From contig JAAWSW010000033.1 of NCBI GenBank assembly GCA_022801735.1, positions 1 through 13,595 of the forward strand: 13,595 nucleotides of DNA, written 5' to 3'. Made by a program: the position numbers and the translations under genes. Shown here in pieces: positions 7,623 to 13,239 of this stretch. This DNA is from Bacilli bacterium (GTDB taxonomy: Bacteria > Bacillota_I > Bacilli_A > RF39 > UBA660). The notes below the pieces were generated by a model. That model was not told the DNA's origin. It was given only the letters and a program-made list of their open reading frames with translations, and ran no database searches. Each line of letters opens with the position of its first letter. The stretch's first letter is position 1.

Positions 7623-7937
7623 ATGCTTAGTGAAGAACAAAAGAAAATAAAATTAAAAAGAATAATATTTACTGTTCAAAGTTTTTTAGAATCAGACTTT
7701 AAAAATTTGGAAGAGTTATCTGAAAAAATTGGAATTCCTTCATCATCAATTCAAAGATATTTAAAAGAGAAACAAGTAATAGACGAATATTTTGGTGAAG
7801 AAATATATGAAATGATTAGAGAAAGAATAAATTTTAATAAAGCAGAAGGTTTGAGTAAAGGTGGTACTAATTTTGCTAATTTTAATGTAAGTACTAAAGA
7901 TGAATTTGGAAAATTTACTGGTAGTAGAAGAAGGTGA
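7623..7937 (+). CDS. SpoIIID-like helix-turn-helix DNA-binding protein
   Basis: This is a small 104-residue protein. Residues about 28-48 (NLEELSEKIGIPSSSIQRYL) form a helix-turn-helix. A helical segment (IYEMIRERINFNKAEGLSKGG, split around 61-81) and a basic tail ending SRRR follow. The layout matches SpoIIID of Bacillus, where an HTH with a serine-rich turn is followed by a helix and a conserved GG near the basic end. SpoIIID is the mother-cell sporulation regulator; no sporulation gene lies nearby, so this may be a repurposed relative. GAGGAG overlapping the lepA stop is its Shine-Dalgarno, eight bases from the ATG, implying cotranscription with lepA. The gene ends in TGA four bases before the next ATG. 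Family assignment is by eye from memory; DNA binding is fairly safe, targets unknown. Confidence 0.65.
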   Translation: MLSEEQKKIKLKRIIFTVQSFLESDFKNLEELSEKIGIPSSSIQRYLKEKQVIDEYFGEEIYEMIRERINFNKAEGLSKGGTNFANFNVSTKDEFGKFTGSRRR

Positions 7938-7941
7938 TTAG

Positions 7942-8673
7942 ATGATAATTAATGGTGAACCTTTTCATAAGGTTGGTAGAGAATCTGCGATTATTACTAT
8001 GCCAACACCTGATATCATTTTAAATGAATCATTTGATTATGGAAAATATGTGGAGGAGTATTTTCGTGATACTTTAGAATATCGTAAAGGCAATTGTCAA
8101 GGTTATTTTAAAGGCTGTGAAGATATTGATTTAGCAGAATTTTTTTATAGTGAATCTAAGCCTTGTAAGGTTGATTCTAAACTAAAGGAACTTGATGATA
8201 ATTACTACCGTGAAATTTATATTCTTCAGCACCAGTATGAAAATGCTTATAATGAAGGGTATGCAGATGAAATAAATGAGGTAATTACTAGGTCTATACA
8301 GGCACTTACTTCTGATTATATGGCTGAAAGGGAGTCTTTGGAAGAAGAAATTCGTTTGCAAGATTTAAATGAAATCAAATTAATAATGGATGAGGCTTTA
8401 AGAGAGGCTAGAAAGCAACAAATTATCTTTGAGGATAATTTATCTAAAGAAAGAGTTGCTGCTTATAAAGCAGGTGATTTACCACTGTCAGACTTAACTT
8501 TGATTGATTTAAGTAAATTGCCAAGTGATTCTAATGTACAACAAGTAAGTCGTTATTTACACGCAAGAATAACTGATAGTATGGTAGATAATTATGATGT
8601 ATATAATATGAAGTTAAAAGATGCTGCAAATTTAATTGAATCTTGGGTACCATCACCTGGTAAAAAAAGATGA
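7942..8673 (+). CDS. Unrecognised helical cytoplasmic protein between the SpoIIID-like gene and hemW
   Basis: I do not recognise this 243-residue protein. It has no signal peptide or membrane segment. The N-terminal part (1-75) contains PTPDIIL and three cysteines: Cys52, Cys59 (QGYFKGC) and Cys75. Residues about 78-175 are strongly charged and helical, probably coiled-coil (AERESLEEEIRLQDLNEIK). A proline-containing segment (PLSDLTLIDLSKLP, 181-194) and a C-terminal helical region follow, ending SPGKKR. AAGGTGA just upstream is the ribosome site and covers the previous stop. The last four bases overlap the hemW start (ATGA), so the two are translationally coupled. Codon use matches its neighbours, so it is a genuine operon member, not an insertion. 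A structural or adaptor role is possible but not shown. Confidence 0.85.
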   Translation: MIINGEPFHKVGRESAIITMPTPDIILNESFDYGKYVEEYFRDTLEYRKGNCQGYFKGCEDIDLAEFFYSESKPCKVDSKLKELDDNYYREIYILQHQYENAYNEGYADEINEVITRSIQALTSDYMAERESLEEEIRLQDLNEIKLIMDEALREARKQQIIFEDNLSKERVAAYKAGDLPLSDLTLIDLSKLPSDSNVQQVSRYLHARITDSMVDNYDVYNMKLKDAANLIESWVPSPGKKR

Positions 8674-9749
8674 CGGAAGCAGTATATATACATATTCCTT
8701 TTTGCAGGCAAATTTGTTCATATTGTGATTTCTGTAAAGTTATTAAAAGTGATAAGTGGGTTAATAGTTATTTAGATGCTTTAGAAAAAGAGATTAATGA
8801 TAGTTATAAGGGAGAATTAATTAAAACTTTATATATTGGTGGTGGAACACCAAGTTCTTTATCTATTTTAGAACTTGAAAAATTATTTGAAATATTATCC
8901 GTCTTTAATTTAGATGTAAACTGTGAAATAACATTTGAATGTAATTGTGAAGATTTAAATTTAGAATTACTTGAATTTCTTAAGGGTAAGATTAATCGTT
9001 TAAGTGTTGGGGTTCAAACTTTTAATGATGAGTTAATTAAATTGCTTGGAAGAAAAGAAGTTAATATAGATAATATTATTTTAGCTAAAAAATATTTTAA
9101 TAATATTAATATTGATTTAATGTATGGTTTTAATGTTTCTAGTGATGTTTTGAAAAGTGATGTTTTGAAGATTCTTGAATTAGATATTACGCATATTTCT
9201 ACTTATAATTTGATTTTGGAAGAACATACTAAACTTTATATTTCTGGATATGTTCCTTGTAATGATGATGATTATCATGAAAAATTTATTAATGATATTT
9301 TGGCTAAAAATGGATATGAACATTATGAAATTAGTAATTATTCAAAAAAAGGATTTGAGTCTAAGCATAATTTAACTTATTGGAATAATGGACATTATTA
9401 TGGATTTGGTTTGGGCGCTAGCGGATATATAGATAATGTTAGATATGAAAATACTCATAATTTATCTAAATATATTAGTAGTGAAAATATTAGAGATGAA
9501 TATACTTTAGATTTAAATGAAACTTTGCAAAATGAATTTATTTTAGGTTTTAGAAAAATAAGTGGTATTAATAGGGGTTTATTTAAAGAAAAATATGGTT
9601 TTGATGTTTTGGATATTCTTATTATTAAGGATTTGTTAGATGAAGAAAAACTTATTTTAGAAGAAAATAATATATGCATTAATCCTAAGTATTTATATTT
9701 ATCTAATGAGATTCTTGTAAATTTTATTGATTGTGATATAAGGGCTTAG
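8670..9749 (+). CDS. hemW: Radical SAM heme chaperone HemW (oxygen-independent coproporphyrinogen III oxidase-like)
   Basis: This radical SAM protein binds a [4Fe-4S] cluster through Cys12, Cys16 and Cys19 (CRQICSYC), with Cys22 just after. The SAM-binding GGGTPS is at 57-62, and SVGVQTFND plus KLLGR follow in HemW order. The C-terminal part keeps YWNNGHYYGFGLGASGYI, the HemW-type tail. Length (359) is slightly under the usual 375-400. Family members once called HemN are now regarded as heme chaperones rather than coproporphyrinogen oxidases. No heme biosynthesis gene is present in the window. It is the last gene of the lepA operon, overlapping the preceding gene by four bases, and is followed by a strong terminator. 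The lepA-hemW association is common in Firmicutes; here two genes intervene. Confidence 0.93.
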   Translation: MTEAVYIHIPFCRQICSYCDFCKVIKSDKWVNSYLDALEKEINDSYKGELIKTLYIGGGTPSSLSILELEKLFEILSVFNLDVNCEITFECNCEDLNLELLEFLKGKINRLSVGVQTFNDELIKLLGRKEVNIDNIILAKKYFNNINIDLMYGFNVSSDVLKSDVLKILELDITHISTYNLILEEHTKLYISGYVPCNDDDYHEKFINDILAKNGYEHYEISNYSKKGFESKHNLTYWNNGHYYGFGLGASGYIDNVRYENTHNLSKYISSENIRDEYTLDLNETLQNEFILGFRKISGINRGLFKEKYGFDVLDILIIKDLLDEEKLILEENNICINPKYLYLSNEILVNFIDCDIRA

Positions 9750-9788
9750 AAAAAGAAAATCATATACTAAATAAATATATTATAAGTT

Positions 9789-9815
9789 ACTGCAGGAGTT
9801 TTTCTGCAGTTTTTT
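9789..9815 (+). terminator. Intrinsic terminator of the lepA-hemW operon
   Basis: ACTGCAG (9789-9795) pairs with CTGCAGT (9804-9810) across an 8-base loop, followed by six T. It lies 40 bases after the hemW stop. Confidence 0.9.
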
Positions 9816-9970
9816 ATTATGTGTATAAATAGTAATATTCTCCAAAGACTGCCAAAATTCGCAAAAGTGTAAAGTGGAAGTATAAGTTTAATTATTATGA
9901 TGAACTTTTTGTTGGTTTAATTAATCAAAGTAATTGATAGATAGAATCAAATATAAATTATTAATGTTTT
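9816..9970 (+). other. Gap between two terminators; no supported gene
   Basis: The region between the hemW stop and the DinD-like gene is 341 bases and contains two strong terminators. Between them I find no start codon with a ribosome site. One frame is open without a start codon for 32 codons (9839-9937), ending in TGA, with protein-like composition (DELFVGLINQSN at its end). This could be a decayed gene tail, or a short untranslated RNA ended by the second terminator. No convincing promoter was found for either reading. Confidence 0.3.
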
Positions 9971-10003
9971 AAAGATTAGTATGTGCGCTACTAATCTTTT
10001 TTT
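9971..10003 (+). terminator. Strong intrinsic terminator upstream of the DinD-like gene
   Basis: An 11-bp perfect stem, AAAGATTAGTA (9971-9981) with TACTAATCTTT (9989-9999), has loop TGTGCGC and a T tract to 10003. It does not belong to an obvious gene, because hemW already has its own terminator. Confidence 0.85.
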
Positions 10004-10022
10004 GTAAATTTATGAAAATCGA

Positions 10023-10051
10023 TTTACTCGAACATTAGTTTGTGATATAAT
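10023..10051 (+). promoter_or_regulatory. Promoter of the DinD-like gene
   Basis: TTTACT (10023-10028), a 17-base spacer and a perfect TATAAT (10046-10051) with TGn extension (10043-10045). The spacer contains the LexA-like operator. Predicted start near 10058 gives a leader of about 33 bases. Confidence 0.75.
10029..10042 (+). promoter_or_regulatory. Putative LexA (SOS) operator upstream of the DinD-like gene
   Basis: CGAACATTAGTTTG differs by one base from the Gram-positive LexA pattern CGAAC-N4-GTTCG. It sits between -35 and -10, an ideal repressing position. The same core recurs at 10999-11012, and the downstream gene is a DinD homologue, a classic SOS gene in E. coli. Confidence 0.7.
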
Positions 10052-10090
10052 TTTTGTAAGTAGTAATAAACAAAAAATAAGGGGGTATAT

Positions 10091-10942
10091 ATGACTACTG
10101 AATTAAAAGAAAATCAAGAACTAGTATTATTTGAAAATAGTCAAATTAGAAGGAAAGAATATAATGGAGAGTGGTATTATTCTATTGTTGATATTATAAG
10201 AATATTGACAGGTAGTGATAGACCAGAAAAATATTGGAATGATTTAAAAGTAAAGTTAGGAAAGGAGGGTGCTTTTCAACTTTCCGAAAAAATCGGAAGG
10301 TTAAAAATGACTGCAAAAGATGGTAAAATGCGTGGAACCGATTGTGCAAATAGGGAAACTATGTTTAGAATAATTCAAAGTATTCCATCACCCAATGCTG
10401 AACCTTTTAAATTATGGTTTGCAAGACTAGCAGAAGAAAGAATACAAGAAGTAATAGACCCTTCTTTAGCAATAGAAAGAGCCAGACAAACTTATTTAAA
10501 TAAGGGGTATACTGATGAATGGATTAATGCTAGGATAAAGGGAATACCTGTAAGAACTGAACTTACTGATGAATGGAAAAAAAGAGGTGCAACAGAACCT
10601 AAAGAATTTGCAATGCTGACAGATGAAATTAGCAAAGGAACTTTTGGAATAACAACTAGCAAACACAAATCAATAAAAAATATATCTGAAAATCAAAATT
10701 TAAGGGATAATATGTCTCCTATGGAATTGGCACTTACAACTTTAGCAGAAGTTACTGCTACTGAATTACATCGGACTAATGATTCACAAGGAATTTCTGA
10801 ATTAAAGATAGATGCTCAAGAGAGTGGGGAAATTGCATCTATTACCAGAGAAAATATAGAACAAAAATTAAATAAACCAGTAGTAACAGAAAAAAATGCA
10901 ATTGACTTTAAAAAAAGTGTGCAAGAAATAGATTATAAATAA
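10091..10942 (+). CDS. dinD: DinD-like (Bro-N family) DNA-damage-inducible protein
   Basis: This 283-residue cytoplasmic protein has an N-terminal Bro-N-type region (about 10-110): WYYSIVDIIRILTG, the CANRETMFRIIQSIPS block and FKLWFARLAEERIQE. A helical middle contains RTELTDEWKKRGATEPKEFAML. The C-terminal part has DNMSPMELALTTLAEV and a conserved tail ending in KPVVTEKNAID. From memory, the middle and C-terminal blocks parallel E. coli DinD (RNEL..., DHMGSTELAAN...), so DinD is preferred over a phage antirepressor, although Bro-N proteins also occur in phages. E. coli DinD is LexA-controlled and reported to affect RecA filaments; the role here is inferred. AAGGGGG lies five bases before the ATG. 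A LexA-like site fills its promoter. Codon choice (ACA, GGA, ATA, AGC) differs from neighbours that favour ACT, GGT, ATT and AGT, hinting at acquisition. Confidence 0.85.
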   Translation: MTTELKENQELVLFENSQIRRKEYNGEWYYSIVDIIRILTGSDRPEKYWNDLKVKLGKEGAFQLSEKIGRLKMTAKDGKMRGTDCANRETMFRIIQSIPSPNAEPFKLWFARLAEERIQEVIDPSLAIERARQTYLNKGYTDEWINARIKGIPVRTELTDEWKKRGATEPKEFAMLTDEISKGTFGITTSKHKSIKNISENQNLRDNMSPMELALTTLAEVTATELHRTNDSQGISELKIDAQESGEIASITRENIEQKLNKPVVTEKNAIDFKKSVQEIDYK

Positions 10943-10961
10943 TATGAATTCAATTGTTTAG

Positions 10962-10983
10962 ATGAAATTCTGGTGAATTTCAT
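10962..10983 (+). repeat. Perfect 9-bp hairpin between the DinD-like and HD genes
   Basis: ATGAAATTC (10962-10970), loop TGGT and GAATTTCAT (10975-10983) form a perfect hairpin with no T tract. It lies 19 bases after the dinD stop and nine before the next -35. It may be a weak terminator, an mRNA 3'-end stabiliser or a protein-binding palindrome. Confidence 0.5.
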
Positions 10984-10992
10984 AGATATTGA

Positions 10993-11021
10993 TTTACTAG
11001 AACATTAGTTTAGTGTATACT
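10993..11021 (+). promoter_or_regulatory. Promoter of the second HD phosphohydrolase gene
   Basis: TTTACT (10993-10998), a 17-base spacer and TATACT (11016-11021). The block 10991-11011 repeats 10021-10041 with one mismatch, so the -35 and operator geometry is the same as for the DinD-like gene. The predicted start near 11028 leaves a leader of only about 10 bases. Confidence 0.7.
10999..11012 (+). promoter_or_regulatory. Putative LexA (SOS) operator upstream of the HD gene
   Basis: AGAACATTAGTTTA keeps the GAAC-N4-GTTT core of the site at 10029-10042, at the same place between -35 and -10. It is further from consensus (outer bases A instead of C/G), so binding may be weaker. Confidence 0.6.
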
Positions 11022-11037
11022 TGTAATAGGTGGTAGA

Positions 11038-11610
11038 ATGAAAAGTAATGTATTTAAGACAGAAATAAGTTATATAAAAGATAGTGAGTATCAGAAGAAT
11101 GCGGAAGTATTAGTTGACTTATTACCTGATTATTTTTTTGAAGTAGGTGCTAGTTCTACAGGAAAGTATCATCCTAGTTTTGCACAAGGTGATGGTGGTT
11201 TAGTTAGACATACTAAGGCTGCTGTTAGGATTGCACATGAACTTTTAGAGAGCATGATTGGTAATGTGTTTACTGCTAAAGAAAAGGATTTAATGATTTT
11301 AGTATTAATGCTTCATGATGGTTTAAAACATGGTGTTCCTAAAGAACAATATGTAAGATTTGATCATCCAATATTGGCGGCTAATTTTATTAAAGAAAAT
11401 CAATCTAAAACGACTTTTACTGATTCTGAAATTAATTTTATGATGGATACAGTATCTAGTCATATGGGACCATTTAATACAACCCCATATAGCAAAGTTG
11501 TGTTACCTGTACCACAAAATAAATATCAAAAATTTGTACATATGTGTGATTTACTTGCAAGTAAGAAATTTTTAGATATTAAATTTGATGGTAATGAAAT
11601 TATAGGTTAA
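11038..11610 (+). CDS. Small HD-domain phosphohydrolase, probably SOS-controlled
   Basis: This soluble 190-residue protein consists almost entirely of one HD domain: His58 (GGLVRHTKAAV), His93-Asp94 (LHDGLKHG), His110 (FDHPILAANFI), His142 (SSHMGPFN) and Asp171 (HMCDLLASKKFLD). The YHPSFAQGDGGLVRHT approach to the first histidine recalls the HD part of YhaM-type 3'-5' exonucleases and of phage-encoded HD hydrolases. No OB-fold or other partner domain is present. Nucleotide or nucleic-acid phosphate ester cleavage is likely; the substrate is unknown. AGGTGG (11028-11033) lies four bases before the ATG. Its promoter carries a copy of the DinD promoter/operator block, so DNA-damage control is inferred. 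It is unrelated at sequence level to the HD protein at 1487 beyond the metal ligands. thyX and tmk follow 109 bases downstream with their own promoter. Confidence 0.85.
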   Translation: MKSNVFKTEISYIKDSEYQKNAEVLVDLLPDYFFEVGASSTGKYHPSFAQGDGGLVRHTKAAVRIAHELLESMIGNVFTAKEKDLMILVLMLHDGLKHGVPKEQYVRFDHPILAANFIKENQSKTTFTDSEINFMMDTVSSHMGPFNTTPYSKVVLPVPQNKYQKFVHMCDLLASKKFLDIKFDGNEIIG

Positions 11611-11669
11611 GGCTCTATTGAAAATATTGATAAAGTTTTTAGAAAATAGTTACTAGAAATGAAAAAATA

Positions 11670-11678
11670 TGATATGAT
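11670..11678 (+). promoter_or_regulatory. Possible extended -10 promoter of thyX-tmk
   Basis: TGATATGAT is TGn plus TATGAT (11673-11678). The -35 (TTACTA at 11650-11655, 17-base spacer) is poor. Predicted start near 11685 gives a leader of about 35 bases. No terminator separates it from the HD gene, so read-through is also possible. Confidence 0.45.
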
Positions 11679-11719
11679 GATTTTAGAATAAAGGGGCCTT
11701 GTAGAAAGAAGGCGTAAAA

Positions 11720-12517
11720 ATGAATTTAAAACCAGTAAAACCAAAAGTTACATTATTAGCGTATAGTAAACCTGTGGATAATGACAATCCAGAAAGAGTA
11801 GTTGCAGCAGCCGCAAAATTATGTTATTCAAAAAGTAGTCCTTCAACTTTGTTAGAAGGTTTAGATGATCAAAAAACTGAAGAATTTTTATCAAGATTAT
11901 CAAATTATGGGCACTTTAGTCCTACTGAACATATCTCATTTACTTTTGGAATTGAAGGAATAAGTAGAGCGTGTTCTCATCAAATCGTAAGACATCGTAT
12001 TGCTAGTTATTCTCAGCAATCACAAAGATATGTTGACCTTTCATCAGCAGAAACAATTGGATTTGTAATACCAGAAGATATTTTAGATAATGAAGAATTA
12101 GTTGAAAAATATATTTGTGATATTAAAGAGGAATTTGAATCTTATCAGGCTACAATTGATATGTTTTATGAAAAATATAAAAAAGAAATGTATGGTGATG
12201 AAGAAATCACTAAAAAACAAGCTAATGCTATCCATAAGAAAGCTTTAGAGGATGCTAGATATTTGCTTCCTAATGCTTGTGAAACAAAATTAGTTATGAC
12301 AATGAATGCTAGAAGTTTATTTAATTTCTTTAGTGAAAGATGTTGCGAAAGAGCCCAATGGGAAATTAGAGATGTTGCAAATCAAATGTTAGAAATAACA
12401 AATTCTATTGCTCCAACACTTTTTGAGAATGCTGGAGCACCATGTTTAAGTGGAAAATGTCCAGAAGGTCCAATGACATGTGGACATCCTAAAACAAAAA
12501 AGATTGGAAGTAAGTAA
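11720..12517 (+). CDS. thyX: Flavin-dependent thymidylate synthase
   Basis: ThyX makes dTMP from dUMP using methylenetetrahydrofolate, FAD and NADPH, and replaces the unrelated ThyA in many bacteria. The diagnostic ThyX motif RHRxxSxxxxSxR is intact at residues 91-103 (RHRIASYSQQSQR). Other family blocks are ACSHQIVRHR before it and the C-terminal RSLFNFFSERCCERAQWEIR, which carries substrate-binding and dimer contacts. A cysteine-containing tail (CLSGKCPEGPMTCGH) follows. Length (265) is slightly above the common 210-250 owing to the helical insert around 120-175 and this tail. GAAGG lies seven bases before the ATG. tmk starts two bases after the stop, so the pair forms a dTMP-to-dTDP operon. 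Confidence is high. Confidence 0.97.
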   Translation: MNLKPVKPKVTLLAYSKPVDNDNPERVVAAAAKLCYSKSSPSTLLEGLDDQKTEEFLSRLSNYGHFSPTEHISFTFGIEGISRACSHQIVRHRIASYSQQSQRYVDLSSAETIGFVIPEDILDNEELVEKYICDIKEEFESYQATIDMFYEKYKKEMYGDEEITKKQANAIHKKALEDARYLLPNACETKLVMTMNARSLFNFFSERCCERAQWEIRDVANQMLEITNSIAPTLFENAGAPCLSGKCPEGPMTCGHPKTKKIGSK

Positions 12518-12519
12518 TT

Positions 12520-13203
12520 ATGAGAGGGAAATTAATAGTTATTGAAGGAACTGATTGTTCTGGTAAAGAAACACAGACAAAATTATTAATTAAAAAATTA
12601 AGAGAAGATGGTATTAAGGTGGATAACTTTAGTTTTCCAAATTATAATTCTCCAACAGGTAAAATAATTGGTGGTGCATATTTAGGTAAACCACAAATTG
12701 GCGAAAGTTATTTTGAAGAAGGTGCTACTAATGTAGATCCTAAGGTGGCTTCTCTTTATTATGCTGCTGATAGAAAGTATAATATTGATAAGATTAATTT
12801 CTTATTAGAGCAGGGTGCTAATATAATTTTAGATAGATATATTTATTCTAATATGGCTCATCAAGGCGGAAAAATAGAAGATGAAAATGAAAGATTAGAA
12901 ATGTATGATTGGCTTGATAATTTAGAGTTTAATCTTTTAGAATTACCAAGACCAGATGTGGCTATCTTTTTACATATGCCTACTGAAATGGCTAAGGTGT
13001 TAAAAGCGGGCAGAGTAGAAGAGGCTCCAGATGCTCATGAAAAAGATGTTAATCATTTAATGAATGCTGAAAAGTCTTATATTGAACTTGCTTCAAAATA
13101 TAATTTTAAAACTATTGAATGTGCAACTGAAGATGAAATTAGAACTATTGAAGATATTAGTAGAGATGTATATGAATATGTTAAGGAACAATTAGATAAA
13201 TAA
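12520..13203 (+). CDS. tmk: Thymidylate kinase (dTMP kinase)
   Basis: Phosphorylates dTMP to dTDP with ATP, the step after ThyX, in the cytoplasm. The P-loop is at residues 10-18 (GTDCSGKET), the dTMP-site AADR at 82-85, the DRY motif at 105-107 (LDRYIYSN), and the lid region around 163-176 (AGRVEEAPDAHEKD). At 227 residues it is a little longer than the typical 205-215, with extra sequence around 55-75. One oddity is Glu17 directly after the P-loop lysine, where Ser/Thr is usual; I believe a GKET variant occurs in some Gram-positive thymidylate kinases. GGAAG (12506-12510) inside the thyX end is the ribosome site. The last codons are part of the terminator hairpin. A related deoxynucleoside kinase is the only real alternative. 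Confidence 0.93.
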   Translation: MRGKLIVIEGTDCSGKETQTKLLIKKLREDGIKVDNFSFPNYNSPTGKIIGGAYLGKPQIGESYFEEGATNVDPKVASLYYAADRKYNIDKINFLLEQGANIILDRYIYSNMAHQGGKIEDENERLEMYDWLDNLEFNLLELPRPDVAIFLHMPTEMAKVLKAGRVEEAPDAHEKDVNHLMNAEKSYIELASKYNFKTIECATEDEIRTIEDISRDVYEYVKEQLDK

Positions 13204-13215
13204 TTGTTCTTTTTT
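13186..13215 (+). terminator. Intrinsic terminator of thyX-tmk, overlapping the tmk 3' end
   Basis: GAACAATTA (13186-13194) pairs with TAATTGTTC (13201-13209) around GATAAA, followed by six T. The left arm is coding and the stop codon TAA (13201-13203) lies in the right arm. Confidence 0.9.
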
Positions 13216-13239
13216 CATATACTTAAATGAGGTGTAATC

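Noticed and set aside
7935..8673. Possible Mycoplasma-type code with TGA read as tryptophan
   Set aside because: Two genes end naturally at TGA (7935-7937 and 8671-8673) with the next start immediately adjacent, and tryptophans throughout are TGG.
9816..11610. Prophage remnant interpretation of the Bro-N and HD genes
   Set aside because: No integrase, capsid, portal, terminase or attachment repeats are visible; the shared promoter/operator block is better explained by SOS control.
11609..11700. Distant complementary pair AAGGCTCT and GGGGCCTT flanking the thyX upstream region
   Set aside because: It needs two G-U pairs and a loop of over 70 bases, and the left arm lies upstream of the predicted thyX transcript start.
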